A stretch of DNA of 64,000 nt, from the NCBI GenBank assembly GCA_030684645.1, contig JAUXUF010000072.1, positions 1 to 64,000 on the forward strand, in the 5' to 3' direction. Source of the DNA: Bacteroidota bacterium. Its GTDB lineage: Bacteria > Bacteroidota > Bacteroidia > Bacteroidales > Prolixibacteraceae. Below the pieces are notes generated by a model. That model made no database searches. It worked only from the letters and a program-made list of their open reading frames with translations, and was not told the DNA's origin. How positions within the stretch are numbered: position 1 is the first letter of the stretch; each line of letters begins with the position of its first letter. A program made the translations under genes and the position numbers. This document shows, in pieces, positions 8,277-18,078 of this stretch.

Positions 8277-11200
8277 TTACAAACCGATATTGACACCTAT
8301 TGTCAAGGATTTTACATTAGGATAACTTCCATAATCAAGGCCAATATTCGTATTGGAATCCCTAAAGCTAACTTCAGGATCATAACCTGAATAATTAGTA
8401 ATGGTGATCATATTCTGGGCGCTCAAATAAAATCTAAGTTTTGAAATATTAAGCCTTTGCAGAATGGTTCCCTGAACATTATAACCTAAAGCCAGGTTTT
8501 TTAGCCTGATATAAGAGCCATCTTCAACCCAGCGAGTTGACACTTCCGCTTTATTTGCTCCTGAAGCCATCGGAACATTTGTATCGGTGTTTGTTGGAGT
8601 CCATCGGTTAAGTGCATCTTTGGTTGCATTACTTTTTCCAGACATCCAGTCCAGTTCCATACGGGTATAATTCATCATATCGTTCCCGATACTTCCGTGT
8701 ATGAAAATATTTAAGTCGAAATTTTTGTATTTGAAATCGTTGTTAAACCCAAAAATGAAATCAGGATTAGGATTGCCTATGATTACACGGTCGTCGCTGT
8801 TTACAATTCCATTGGGTTTCCCATCCAGTTTTCCACTCGCGTCACGTCCTGTTACATCACGATATTTAATGTTACCTGGTTTTTTAGTTGGTTCAGCGCT
8901 GAAATTATCGCCCTGCTGATAAACACCATCAGCAATCCAGCTATAGAATGCGCCGACAACCTCACCTTCGCGTAATATCTGTGAATCGGAAGAAAGCATG
9001 TGACCCGGCACAGTTGAATACAATACATCTCCTCCGGCCAGTTCCAGTATCTGATTTCGGTTAAACGAAATATTGAAGTCGGTATTCCACTTCAATACAT
9101 TATTCATATTAACTGTTGTCACCGAAAATTCCCAACCTTTATTCAACACACTTCCAATGTTTTGCAACGAAGTTCTATACCCTGAATATTGGGGCAGAGG
9201 GACATTATATAGCAAATCGGAAGTTTTTTTGTAATAATAATCAGCAGTAAAAATTAAGCGCTCATTGAATAATCCAATATCTAATCCGATGTCGGTTTGT
9301 GCCGTACTTTCCCATGTCAGGTTTTCGTTTGCTACAGTACTTGGCATTACTGCATTAACAGGGTTGCCATCAATAATTGTTGTTGAAGGCTTAAATAAGG
9401 CAAGAGACCTGTATGAACCAATCTCAGTATTCCCGGTAATACCATAACTGGTTCTCAATTTCAAATGGCTCAAATCTGAAATGTCCTTCAGAAACGATTC
9501 TTCCTTCATGTTCCATGCAAATGCCCCGGAAGGGAAAAATGCCCATTTGTGTTTTGCACCGAAACGTGATGAACCATCATAACGTCCGGTAAATGTCAGC
9601 AGGTATTTGTTGGCAAAACTGTAATTTAATCTTCCGTAAAACGAAGTAAGTACCCATTCGGTTAAACTCGATGAAGCACTTTGAAAATTAGAACCACCAC
9701 CCAGATTCCAGAACGAGAATGAGTTGGTAACGAAATTCTGATTGGCAGCATTCCAGTATTCGCTTCGGTATGACTGATATGAATAACCTGCCATGAAATT
9801 CAGCTTGTTTAAATCATTGATTGCCTTTTTGTAGGTCAGGTAATTTTCGTTTAGGAGAACCGTGTTTTTATTGGATGAGATTGAACCGATACCACCAAAG
9901 TTTTCCCCGTCTTTTAAAGTTGTTGGAACGTATTGTCCGTTTCTGCCGTTAAAAATCTGCACTCCAACAGTTGAACGGAACATCAAATCTTTTAACAAGT
10001 CAATTTCAGCGTATGAGTTTCCCTGAAAAATATCGATAACCGTGTTGTTTTGCCTTTCTTTTGCAATAGCTACAGGATTATCATGCGGATCCCCGATTTT
10101 ATGGCGGGTATATTTCCCATTCTCATCATAAACTCCCTGTACCGGTTCAAACTTTAATGCCGCTGAAACCACACCGGTACCTGTGGTACCTCCGCTTGCT
10201 TCTTGGGTTCTTACGCCATCCTGAGTTGTTCTGGCATAGTTCATCTTTACCCCGAATCTTAAGTGATCGTTAAAGTCAACATCGAGGTTTGTTAATGCTG
10301 AAAGCCGGTTGAACTTAGAATTAATGACAGTTCCTTCGTTGCCATAATAATTTGCTGAAGTATAAAATTTGAAATTTTCTTTACCACCACTGGCCGATAG
10401 CTGATAGTTTTGAAGTATTCCCGTCCTGAATATCTCATCTTGCCAATCAGTCCCTTTGCCATATTGCTGCGGATTTGGATATGGAATCGCTGTTAGTCCG
10501 TCATTTTTATACATCTCGTTCATCAATTCGGCAAATTCCTGACCGTTTAATAATTCAAGTTTTTTGCCAATTTTTTGAACTGAATAGGATGAATTAAGTT
10601 CAATTTTTGTTTGTCCACTTTTTCCGCTTTTGGTCGTAACCAGTACAACTCCGTTTGCACCCCTCGATCCGTAAATAGCGGTTGCCGAAGCATCTTTCAG
10701 AATTTCGATGGATTGAATGTCTTCAGGTGCCGGAACTGAGCCGCCGGCAAATCCATCGACAACATATAAAGGTTCGCTGCTGGCATTAATTGAAGTGCCT
10801 CCACGGATACGGATTCTGGCACTTGAACCAGGTTCCCCGTTTTTGGAGGTGACCATGACCCCGGCAGCACGGCCCTGTATTGCTTGTGTTGCGCCTAATG
10901 CAGGATATGCAGCTAATTTATCTGAAGAAACTGAAGTTACCGAACCTGTAAGGTCACTTTTCTTCATGGTGCCATAGCCAATCGCCACAACTTCTTCAAT
11001 CCCAATAGTTTCATCTTCCATCTTCACATTTACAGTTGCTTTCCCTTCAACCTTAATCTCCTGCATCTTCATTCCCACAAACGAAAATTGCAAAGTTGCA
11101 TTTTCAGGAATATTGGAAAGTGAATAGATCCCGTTGGTGTCGGTAATTGTTCCATTGGTAGTGCCTTTTACAACTACCGAAACACCAGGCAGCGGGGAAC

Positions 11201-11633
11201 CTGATGAATCGGTGATTTTGCCGGTAATCTTTTGAATATTTTCACTAACCGGAATGGCGGTATTGCTGCTGTTCAATGCAATCAGGCGGTTGCTGATTTC
11301 ATAAGTAATCCCAGCTTCACGGAATACCCGGTCGAGTATCTCTGTAACCAACATGTTATTGGACGCGATATCTACTTTTTGTTCGACATTCACCTTGGTG
11401 GCATCGTACATAAAATAGAACTCGGATTTGTTTTCGATTACCTGCAATACGTCTTTAATTGTCGCGTTCTTCAGGTTCAAACTCAAGCGGGTATTTTGCG
11501 AGTATGTTCCCAATGCAAATGCCTGCGAAATAGTTACGAACAGTATGAACAATGTTGTTCTCATAGCCCTGCAGAATTTTGATCCCCGGATTTCATAAAA
11601 CCCGGAAATCCATGAATAATGATTTTTTTTCAT
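8277..11633 (-). CDS. SusC/RagA-family TonB-linked outer-membrane transporter with STN signalling domain (PUL 1)
   Basis: A large TonB-dependent beta-barrel that imports oligosaccharides. The start at 11633 (MKKNHYSWISGFYEIRG) is preferred over an upstream in-frame ATG at 11687, because only the former places the transmembrane signal in normal context. The domains, in order, are: signal peptide; STN domain (LSLNLKNATIKDVLQVIENK); CarboxypepD_reg domain (ITGKITDSSGSPLPGVSVVV); plug with EEVVAIGYGTMKKSDLTGSV and IEILKDASATAIYGSRGANG; C-terminal barrel ending in a short aromatic-poor strand. The STN domain implies transenvelope signalling to the FecR protein encoded just upstream. About 1118 residues. 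Confidence 0.95.
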   Translation of the reverse strand: MKKNHYSWISGFYEIRGSKFCRAMRTTLFILFVTISQAFALGTYSQNTRLSLNLKNATIKDVLQVIENKSEFYFMYDATKVNVEQKVDIASNNMLVTEILDRVFREAGITYEISNRLIALNSSNTAIPVSENIQKITGKITDSSGSPLPGVSVVVKGTTNGTITDTNGIYSLSNIPENATLQFSFVGMKMQEIKVEGKATVNVKMEDETIGIEEVVAIGYGTMKKSDLTGSVTSVSSDKLAAYPALGATQAIQGRAAGVMVTSKNGEPGSSARIRIRGGTSINASSEPLYVVDGFAGGSVPAPEDIQSIEILKDASATAIYGSRGANGVVLVTTKSGKSGQTKIELNSSYSVQKIGKKLELLNGQEFAELMNEMYKNDGLTAIPYPNPQQYGKGTDWQDEIFRTGILQNYQLSASGGKENFKFYTSANYYGNEGTVINSKFNRLSALTNLDVDFNDHLRFGVKMNYARTTQDGVRTQEASGGTTGTGVVSAALKFEPVQGVYDENGKYTRHKIGDPHDNPVAIAKERQNNTVIDIFQGNSYAEIDLLKDLMFRSTVGVQIFNGRNGQYVPTTLKDGENFGGIGSISSNKNTVLLNENYLTYKKAINDLNKLNFMAGYSYQSYRSEYWNAANQNFVTNSFSFWNLGGGSNFQSASSSLTEWVLTSFYGRLNYSFANKYLLTFTGRYDGSSRFGAKHKWAFFPSGAFAWNMKEESFLKDISDLSHLKLRTSYGITGNTEIGSYRSLALFKPSTTIIDGNPVNAVMPSTVANENLTWESTAQTDIGLDIGLFNERLIFTADYYYKKTSDLLYNVPLPQYSGYRTSLQNIGSVLNKGWEFSVTTVNMNNVLKWNTDFNISFNRNQILELAGGDVLYSTVPGHMLSSDSQILREGEVVGAFYSWIADGVYQQGDNFSAEPTKKPGNIKYRDVTGRDASGKLDGKPNGIVNSDDRVIIGNPNPDFIFGFNNDFKYKNFDLNIFIHGSIGNDMMNYTRMELDWMSGKSNATKDALNRWTPTNTDTNVPMASGANKAEVSTRWVEDGSYIRLKNLALGYNVQGTILQRLNISKLRFYLSAQNMITITNYSGYDPEVSFRDSNTNIGLDYGSYPNVKSLTIGVNIGL

Positions 11634-11709
11634 AAATTTGTCTTGATTTGATTTATTATTCAAATTGTTTTTGCCTCTCACGATCAATGAACAAGGCGAA
11701 AGAAAAAGG

Positions 11710-11734
11710 AAGGGGATGTTACCAGCATCTCCTT
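11710..11734 (-). terminator. Stem-loop in the fecR-susC intergenic region (PUL 1)
   Basis: On the minus strand AAGGAGATG and CATCCCCTT form a stem with one mismatch around a 7-base loop, followed by a CCTTTTTC tract. This is a terminator-like element after the FecR gene and before the SusC gene. It may separate low-level sigma/FecR expression from the inducible susCD unit. A hairpin of similar shape, also with a 7-base loop, occupies the same place in PUL 2 at 47788-47812. Confidence 0.6.
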
Positions 11735-11817
11735 TTTTGGTTTTAACCGATTAGTTTTCCATAGGCAACTGAATTTATGATTGATAATTTATGATTGATG
11801 ATCTTTCTCAATTGTTT

Positions 11818-12834
11818 TTAGTGCTTATTTGTCAGAATTACTTTTGTCCTGGTATTTAGATTTTCTCCGCGGATGATTTTGTATCGGACGGAACAGGAGA
11901 AACCGATCGATTTAAAAATTTCTTCCAGAGTTTCATTTTTAATGGTCGCGGTAAATACTGATTTATAAATATCAGGCTGGCCGACCTCAATGTTGATATC
12001 ATACCGTCTTTTCAGTTTGGCAATTACTTCATACATCGGATCGTCCCTGAAAATCAAAACCCCGTCTTTCCAGGAAGTGAATTTTTGGAGGTTAACTTTT
12101 TTCAGGGATACATTTTCTGAGAACTTATCATATTGGGCCATTTCGCCCGGCTTCAATTCGTAACGGAACGATTTGATTTTGGTATTCAACATTTCCACTT
12201 TACCCGACTCCAAAGCTACACGGATGTTTTTATCATCCGGATAGGCGCTTACATCGAATTTGGTCCCCAAAACTTTAACTTCCAAATTGTTACAAAAGAC
12301 TTTTAGCGGGATCCTTTTGTTTTTTGTTACCTGAAAAAATGCCTGCCCGCTAAGGTTTATTTCACGGTTGTTGACGGCGAAGTTGGTGTTATAGGTAATT
12401 TGGGTTCCTGAGTTTAGCCAGACGACCGAGCTGTCGGGAAGGATTATTTTGGAAACCTGTCCGTTGTCGGCAATCACGGTGGTGATGTGCTGAGCCGGCT
12501 TCCGGTCGCTGAAGAAATGGGGTTGGCTATAAAAGAACAAAGAAGAAAGGCCAACTGCGAAAATAAATACCGCGGCATATTTCAGCAGATCATAACTACT
12601 TAGACGGAATGTTTTCTGCTTCGTAGCTAAACGTTTTTTAAAATTCAGGTATAGATTTTCTATCTGATAGTCGGGCATTTCCTTTGTTGAAGAAGCCAAC
12701 GCCCAGGCATTTTTGATTTTTCTGAATTCTTCCCGGGCCGACTGATCCTCATCCAGTTGGGACAGCACAGCCTTTTTAGCATCCCCTTTCAGGTTCCCCG
12801 TCACTGTTTGCAGTATGTCATCTGTATTTTTCAT
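11818..12834 (-). CDS. FecR-type anti-sigma factor (PUL 1)
   Basis: An inner-membrane regulator that holds an ECF sigma factor until a signal arrives through the STN domain of SusC. It has 338 residues. The cytosolic N-terminal part runs to about residue 80, one transmembrane helix follows (YAAVFIFAVGLSSLFFY), and then the periplasmic FecR domain (TTVIADNGQVSKIILPDSSV, LSGQAFFQVTKNKRIPLKVF, LEVKVLGTKFDVSAYPDDKN, VALESGKVEML). The C-terminal DUF4974 region is DDPMYEVIAKLKRRYDINIE. It lies between the sigma gene and susC in the order typical of Bacteroidota. Confidence 0.93.
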   Translation of the reverse strand: MKNTDDILQTVTGNLKGDAKKAVLSQLDEDQSAREEFRKIKNAWALASSTKEMPDYQIENLYLNFKKRLATKQKTFRLSSYDLLKYAAVFIFAVGLSSLFFYSQPHFFSDRKPAQHITTVIADNGQVSKIILPDSSVVWLNSGTQITYNTNFAVNNREINLSGQAFFQVTKNKRIPLKVFCNNLEVKVLGTKFDVSAYPDDKNIRVALESGKVEMLNTKIKSFRYELKPGEMAQYDKFSENVSLKKVNLQKFTSWKDGVLIFRDDPMYEVIAKLKRRYDINIEVGQPDIYKSVFTATIKNETLEEIFKSIGFSCSVRYKIIRGENLNTRTKVILTNKH

Positions 12835-12902
12835 GTTTTTGCTTCATATAATTAAAGCACGAACCAGGTTTTACCCTAGTTGCGACCCGAAAAAAATCAG
12901 GA

Positions 12903-13493
12903 TTATCGGACAAACAGAAAAGCCATGATCGGCAAATAGTCTTTGAGGGTGATACGGAACAGTTTTAACGCTTTGGTGATGTGCCCTTCGACGGCTTTTA
13001 CGGAGATGCCCAGTTCTTCGGCAATTTCTTTATTTTTTTTATCATCAAACCGGCTCATATTAAATATGGTCCTGCATTGCGGGGGTAGCTGGCTGAGTGT
13101 TTCTTCAATAATTTGTTCGATTTCCGTGAACGCGAAAGAAGAAGTGTCGAGTGTGTGTAAAGCATCCAGGTTTGCTTTCAATTCTAATCCGTCCACATCC
13201 GACGATTCAAAAAGTTTCTGTTTGTACCGCTGGTCGCGGAGTTTATAAAGGCAGTTGTTTTTTGCAACTGTGAAAAGGTAAGCTCCCAGGTTGGTGTTGT
13301 CGGTTAATTCTGCTTTTTTGTCCCAAAGGGTCATTAATGTATCCTGAATAATGTTTTCCACGATATCGACGAGTGGAACGTACTCAAACACAAAGTAATA
13401 CAATCGGGGTACATACTTGTTATAAATGACTTTAAATGCGGCTTCATCGCCTCGTTTTAGTTTTTCAAATAAATATTTTTCATTTTCCGTCAT
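12903..13493 (-). CDS. ECF RNA polymerase sigma factor (PUL 1)
   Basis: A 196-residue sigma-70 factor of the extracytoplasmic-function group that accompanies SusCD loci. Region 2 is visible at FKVIYNKYVPRLYYFVFEYV and DTLMTLWDKKAELTD. Region 4 has LSQLPPQCRTIFNMSRFDD followed by the helix-turn-helix NKEIAEELGISVKAVEGH. It is first in the minus-strand PUL 1 operon, with FecR 68 bases downstream. It should direct transcription of susCD and GH88 once released from FecR. Confidence 0.94.
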   Translation of the reverse strand: MTENEKYLFEKLKRGDEAAFKVIYNKYVPRLYYFVFEYVPLVDIVENIIQDTLMTLWDKKAELTDNTNLGAYLFTVAKNNCLYKLRDQRYKQKLFESSDVDGLELKANLDALHTLDTSSFAFTEIEQIIEETLSQLPPQCRTIFNMSRFDDKKNKEIAEELGISVKAVEGHITKALKLFRITLKDYLPIMAFLFVR

Positions 13494-13515
13494 TACAAGT
13501 CTTAAATCGTTTGAA

Positions 13516-13523
13516 CAAAACTA
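13516..13523 (-). promoter_or_regulatory. Possible -7 element for the PUL 1 sigma gene
   Basis: On the minus strand TAGTTTTG fits the Bacteroidota primary-sigma -7 consensus TAnnTTTG and lies about 23 bases upstream of the sigma-gene ATG. An upstream TTG is present at slightly short spacing. The match is by eye only. Confidence 0.35.
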
Positions 13524-13719
13524 TTAAAATTCTTCGATACAATGTTTGCGGTCTTCATTTTAGTTTTGCCTCTAACCCAAACGGGAGACAAAATTTAAAC
13601 TGTTTAATTGTAAAAATTGTTCCAAAGATAATCATATTGAGATGAAACGGGTACATAATGAATACCAGGTATCAGGGAAGATTGACTCCACTTTTTATTA
13701 AGATGGGAAGGTTTTCTTT

Positions 13720-13727
13720 ATCTTTGA
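13720..13727 (+). promoter_or_regulatory. Possible -7 element for the TOTE-type gene
   Basis: TATCTTTG exactly fits TAnnTTTG and lies 64 bases upstream of the ATG at 13791. No convincing -33 TTTG is found at the normal spacing. The 297-base region between the two divergent genes holds no other feature I can recognise. Confidence 0.35.
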
Positions 13728-13790
13728 AAACCGGATAGAAATATTGAGTTCTGATAAATCCTCTAATAACTAATAACTAAAGTGTTGTGA

Positions 13791-16763
13791 ATGTCAAACA
13801 TGGATTATCCCCACCACAGAAAAAGCATTGATTTTAGTGAACTCCTTGAAAAATATCAAGAGCTTCTAAAAGAAAATGAAAGCTTGAGGGGAAAGATAAA
13901 AAGCTTAAATGACCAACTTGGCCTCGAAGAATTACATGATACTTGCATCGAGGATTTTTTGCATAAACCGGAAATATTAGAGAAGGAAATCCAACAAGCC
14001 GAAATTTTAAATTCATCCCTGATCCTAAATAAAAGGTCGGATTCCAACGAAAAGATCAGGCTTTTTAAGTCGATCTTCAGAGGAAGGGATGATGTTTATG
14101 CCAAAAGGTGGGAAAATAAGACGAAAGGGACAGCAGGGTATTCGCCTGCATGTGCCAACGAATGGAACCCAGGCATCTGCCAAAAGCCCAAAATTTCATG
14201 TTCAGATTGCATGCACAAAGATTATCTTGCTTTGAATGAGGAGGTCATTGATAATCATTTGCGTGGGCGAAATAATCTTGTTGTTGGGTTATATCCAATG
14301 CTAATGAATGAAACTTGTCATTTTTTAGCCATTGATTTTGACGATGAAGGTTGGCGGAAAGACATCACAACGCTCAGGGAAATTTGTTCCTCATTTAAAA
14401 TACCTGTCGCGGTTGAGCGGTCGCGCTCGGGCAACGGGGCTCATGCATGGTTTTTCTTTGAGCAACCAATAGCTGCTTCATTAGCCAGGAAATTTGGAAG
14501 CGCTATGCTAACTTACGCTATGAGCAGGAAACATGATATTACATTTAAATCATACGACAGGCTTTTCCCCAATCAGGATACCATGCCGAAAGGCGGTTTC
14601 GGTAATTTAATTGCTTTGCCCCTGCAAAAAGCTGCAAGAATAAATGACAACAGCGTTTTTATTGATGATCATTTTTATCCATATTCAGACCAATGGGCTT
14701 TTTTGGCTTCAATCAGGAAGCTTACTGAAAGTGATGTTGAACTGCTGATTTCAAAAATCTGTCAGGGAAACGAGTTGGGATCATTAAAAAAAGATGATGA
14801 AGAAGAGCAGAAACCATGGGAAACAGTTAAAGCTAAATTGCAGAAGGAGGACTTTCCTCTGAAGTTGGAAATTGTAAAGTCCAATATGCTGTTTATAAAC
14901 AAAGCTGGTGTTTCTCAAAGGGCATTAAATCAAATGAAACGTTTGGCGGCTTTCAAAAATCCCGAATTTTATAAAGCTCAGGCCATGCGTATGTCAACCT
15001 TTAACAAACCCCGGATTATTTCCTGTGCCGATGAAACGACTGATTATTTATGCCTGCCAAGAGGATGTGAAGCGGACTTGAAGGCAATATCTGAAGAATT
15101 AGGTTTGAAAGTTGGCTGGACGGATCAGACCAATAGCGGCAGAAAGATTGATGTTGAATTTTGTGGAATTCTGAGGGATGAACAACCTCTGGCCATTGAT
15201 AAATTATTGGAACATGACATTGGTATCCTTTGCGGAACAACCGCCTTTGGCAAAACGATAGCCGCAATTAAGCTGATTGCTGAAAGAAAGGTGAATACAT
15301 TGATACTGGTCAATAAAATTAGTTTGGTTTTTCAGTGGAAAGATAAACTTTGTGAATTCCTGACAATTAATGAATCTTTACCAACGACTGAAGACTCTCC
15401 CGGAAAAAGAAAGAAAAGCAAAAGTATCATTGGGCAAATGGGGGGCGGAAAACATACACTAAATGGAATAATTGATATCGCTGTGATGCAATCCCTAAGC
15501 AGGGAGGGTGAGGTAAAAGACTGTGTGAAAGATTACGGTATGGTTATCGTTGACGAGTGCCATCATGTTTCGGCTTTCAGTTTTGAAATGATACTTAAGA
15601 GTGTAAATGCAAAGTATGTTTATGGATTAACCGCCACACCTTCCAGAAAAGACGGACATCATCCGATTATATTTATGCAGTGCGGCCCAATCAGGTACAG
15701 GGATGATGCAAAAGAGCAAGCAGAGAAAAGACCTTTTGACCATTATGTCGTACCAAGGTTCACTTCCTTCAAAGTCCCTATCTGGTGGAATAAAGAGGAG
15801 AAAGACTTGTCAATTACAGAATTATATGCAGAGATTGTATCCAATGAAATGAGAAATCAGCTCATCATCGATGATGTGGTTCAATGTTATGAAAAGGACA
15901 GAAACTGTATTATATTGACTGAACGGACGGCCCATGTTGATCTACTTGCAAAAGAACTTGGCAAACGAATTCCGGATGTGATTTCTGTTATGGGAACCAT
16001 GGGAGCAAAGGAAACAAGGAAAACATTGAGTAGGATAACAAACGCGCCAAAAGACAAACCACTCACTTTAGTCGCGACTGGCAGGTATATTGGAGAAGGC
16101 TTTGACGAACCCCGGCTTGATACTTTGTTCTTAGCCATGCCCATATCTTGGAAAGGGACCTTACAGCAATATGCCGGAAGGCTTCACCGGATTTTTGAAA
16201 GTAAAAATGAAGTCTTGATCTACGATTATGTGGACATTCATGTGCGGATGTTTGAGAAGATGTATAATAAACGGCTTTCCGGTTATGCATCCATTGGCTA
16301 TAAGGCAAAAGGAGAAAGTTCTGCTGCGGAAAGTGTTGATATTATCTTTGACAAAAACAATTTTTTACCGGTGTATTCCAATGATATAGTGAATGCATCC
16401 AGAGAAATCCTAATAGTAAGCCCGTTCGTTACAAAAAGACGTACTTTGCAAATGGTGCAAAATCTGAAAGCTGCAATTGCGAATAACGTGAAAGTGACCG
16501 TTATAACAAGGCCTGCTGATGATTATAAAGCGAAAGATCTTGTAAGTTGGAATGATACAATTGAACTGTTGAAAATGGCAGGGGTGACACTGATCCTAAA
16601 ATCAAGCATCCATCAGAAATTTGCTATTTTAGATCAGAAAATTGTTTGGTACGGAAGTATCAACCTTTTAAGTTTTGGTAGCGCCGAAGAAAGTATCATG
16701 CGGCTTGAAAGCCCGAATATCGCTTATGAACTAATTAAAAGCATAAATATTAATGGAAAATAA
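13791..16763 (+). CDS. TOTE-type conflict-system protein: primase, SF2 helicase and PLD nuclease fusion
   Basis: A 990-residue multidomain nucleic-acid enzyme. An N-terminal coiled coil (about 17-45) is followed by a Cys cluster (C121, C130, C137, C140), probably zinc-binding. An archaeo-eukaryotic primase domain follows, with D182/D184 in AIDFDDEGW, H218 in SGNGAHAWFFFE, and the conserved RLFPNQDTMPKGGFGNLIALP. Next comes a superfamily 2 helicase with Walker A GTTAFGKT (482-489), DECH (588-591), TATP (614-617) and QYAGRLHRI (793-801). The C-terminus is a phospholipase-D-type nuclease with H941, K943 and D948, then GSIN (955-958). This matches the TOTE conflict-system architecture, proposed to attack invading DNA. 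The function here is inferred. It overlaps the next gene by 11 bases, so the two are translationally coupled. Confidence 0.85.
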   Translation: MSNMDYPHHRKSIDFSELLEKYQELLKENESLRGKIKSLNDQLGLEELHDTCIEDFLHKPEILEKEIQQAEILNSSLILNKRSDSNEKIRLFKSIFRGRDDVYAKRWENKTKGTAGYSPACANEWNPGICQKPKISCSDCMHKDYLALNEEVIDNHLRGRNNLVVGLYPMLMNETCHFLAIDFDDEGWRKDITTLREICSSFKIPVAVERSRSGNGAHAWFFFEQPIAASLARKFGSAMLTYAMSRKHDITFKSYDRLFPNQDTMPKGGFGNLIALPLQKAARINDNSVFIDDHFYPYSDQWAFLASIRKLTESDVELLISKICQGNELGSLKKDDEEEQKPWETVKAKLQKEDFPLKLEIVKSNMLFINKAGVSQRALNQMKRLAAFKNPEFYKAQAMRMSTFNKPRIISCADETTDYLCLPRGCEADLKAISEELGLKVGWTDQTNSGRKIDVEFCGILRDEQPLAIDKLLEHDIGILCGTTAFGKTIAAIKLIAERKVNTLILVNKISLVFQWKDKLCEFLTINESLPTTEDSPGKRKKSKSIIGQMGGGKHTLNGIIDIAVMQSLSREGEVKDCVKDYGMVIVDECHHVSAFSFEMILKSVNAKYVYGLTATPSRKDGHHPIIFMQCGPIRYRDDAKEQAEKRPFDHYVVPRFTSFKVPIWWNKEEKDLSITELYAEIVSNEMRNQLIIDDVVQCYEKDRNCIILTERTAHVDLLAKELGKRIPDVISVMGTMGAKETRKTLSRITNAPKDKPLTLVATGRYIGEGFDEPRLDTLFLAMPISWKGTLQQYAGRLHRIFESKNEVLIYDYVDIHVRMFEKMYNKRLSGYASIGYKAKGESSAAESVDIIFDKNNFLPVYSNDIVNASREILIVSPFVTKRRTLQMVQNLKAAIANNVKVTVITRPADDYKAKDLVSWNDTIELLKMAGVTLILKSSIHQKFAILDQKIVWYGSINLLSFGSAEESIMRLESPNIAYELIKSININGK

Positions 16764-18045
16764 AACTAATTACAAAGCGTCTGAGCAGGATATAAATGCT
16801 ACGGTTAATGATTTTATGAGCTTCTGTCGTTTCATTGATGAGCAGAAACCATTATTGTCTAAAAGTAAGGAAGTCTTAGGGAAAAAAGATCTGTTTGAAT
16901 TAAACAATCAGCTTGGTTTCAGGAAAGACATTGCTTCACCAAATTATCTACAGGAATCATATCCGGGAATTGATTTGATGTTCAATCTTGCACTATTGGG
17001 GAAGTTATTTATAAAAACTGGTGATCTCAAAGGGAATGTATATCTAGAAAACACAATCAGAAAGCCTGAATTTGATGCATTGAACAGCTTTGAGAAGTAC
17101 TGTTTTCTTTTAGAAACTTTCTGGACAGAATACGATTTTACGGAAATTTTAAGATTCGGCGTTGATCCAATTCACGAAATCGTTCAAAAAATTGCCAGAT
17201 CAAAGTCTGGACAGAAGTTGATAAAAGGTTCATTTTCAAAAAGAAAAGACCATGATCCGGTTTTCTCCTATAACTCTGTTATTGTTTATTATTTCACCTA
17301 TTTTGGTATTTGCACTTTTGAGCCAATCTTATTTGAGCCCAAAAAATTCTCTAAGTATGAGGATAATATCAAAGAAGTTATTCCAACCGAATTTGGAGTT
17401 AATATTTGTGGAATATTGGCCGGGCAAAAATTAAATGAATGGAACGTTCCGTGGTTAGAAATACACAATAGTTACATGGGATGGGATGATAATGAGGAGG
17501 ATGAAGACGACAATGAGGATGATATAGAAAACGATGAAGAAAATGATTCAGAGTTTATCCCATTGTTCAAATACTTTGAGCCGATATTTCCAGAAGGGGT
17601 TTTGGCTAACACAGTCAAGGCTGAAACTAAAAAGTTTGTAAAGGGGAGCTATATTTTTCAGGTATCGTATGGAAAGACTGTGTGGCGCAAAATCAAGGTC
17701 TCATTCAATCATTCACTTGAGGATCTTCATTTGGCTATTCAAAAGGCATTTGATTTTGACAACGATCACCTTTATTCATTTTTTATGGACAACAAACGGT
17801 ATTCCAGGCATGCATATCACTCGGAGTATAGCGATGAAGGGCCTTATGTTAATGATGCTATTATTGGAGAACTTGGCTTATATGCAGGCAAAAAAATCCT
17901 TTACTTTTTTGATTACGGCGATTCTTGGGAATTTGCGGTACAATTACTTGAAATTAAAGAAGATGAACCGCTACTCAGGAAGCCGGGGATCATTGAGATA
18001 AAGGGTGACGCCCCTGAACAATATGGGTACGATGATTTTGAATAG
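16753..18045 (+). CDS. pRiA4b ORF-3-domain protein, partner of the TOTE-type enzyme
   Basis: A 430-residue cytoplasmic protein in three parts. Residues 1-240 are helical and unrecognised. Residues 244-268 are a very acidic linker (runs of D and E). Residues about 298-430 form a plasmid pRiA4b ORF-3-like domain: YIFQVSYGKTVWRKIKV, SLEDLHLAIQKAFDFDNDH, HAYHSEYSDEG and YFFDYGDSWEFAVQLLEI. That domain also occurs as a passenger of mobile elements, and its biochemical role is not established. Its usual C-terminal Pro/Gly-rich tail is short here. The ATG lies inside the end of the upstream primase-helicase gene (11-base overlap), which argues that the two proteins act together. Confidence 0.8.
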   Translation: MENKTNYKASEQDINATVNDFMSFCRFIDEQKPLLSKSKEVLGKKDLFELNNQLGFRKDIASPNYLQESYPGIDLMFNLALLGKLFIKTGDLKGNVYLENTIRKPEFDALNSFEKYCFLLETFWTEYDFTEILRFGVDPIHEIVQKIARSKSGQKLIKGSFSKRKDHDPVFSYNSVIVYYFTYFGICTFEPILFEPKKFSKYEDNIKEVIPTEFGVNICGILAGQKLNEWNVPWLEIHNSYMGWDDNEEDEDDNEDDIENDEENDSEFIPLFKYFEPIFPEGVLANTVKAETKKFVKGSYIFQVSYGKTVWRKIKVSFNHSLEDLHLAIQKAFDFDNDHLYSFFMDNKRYSRHAYHSEYSDEGPYVNDAIIGELGLYAGKKILYFFDYGDSWEFAVQLLEIKEDEPLLRKPGIIEIKGDAPEQYGYDDFE

Positions 18046-18078
18046 GTGAAAAGCTACAACAAAACTTTCAATTTCCAT

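Noticed and set aside
11634-11687. Longer SusC start at 11687
   Set aside because: The extra 18 residues are polar and lie before a standard leader beginning MKKNHYSW; the inner ATG gives a normal SusC N-terminus.
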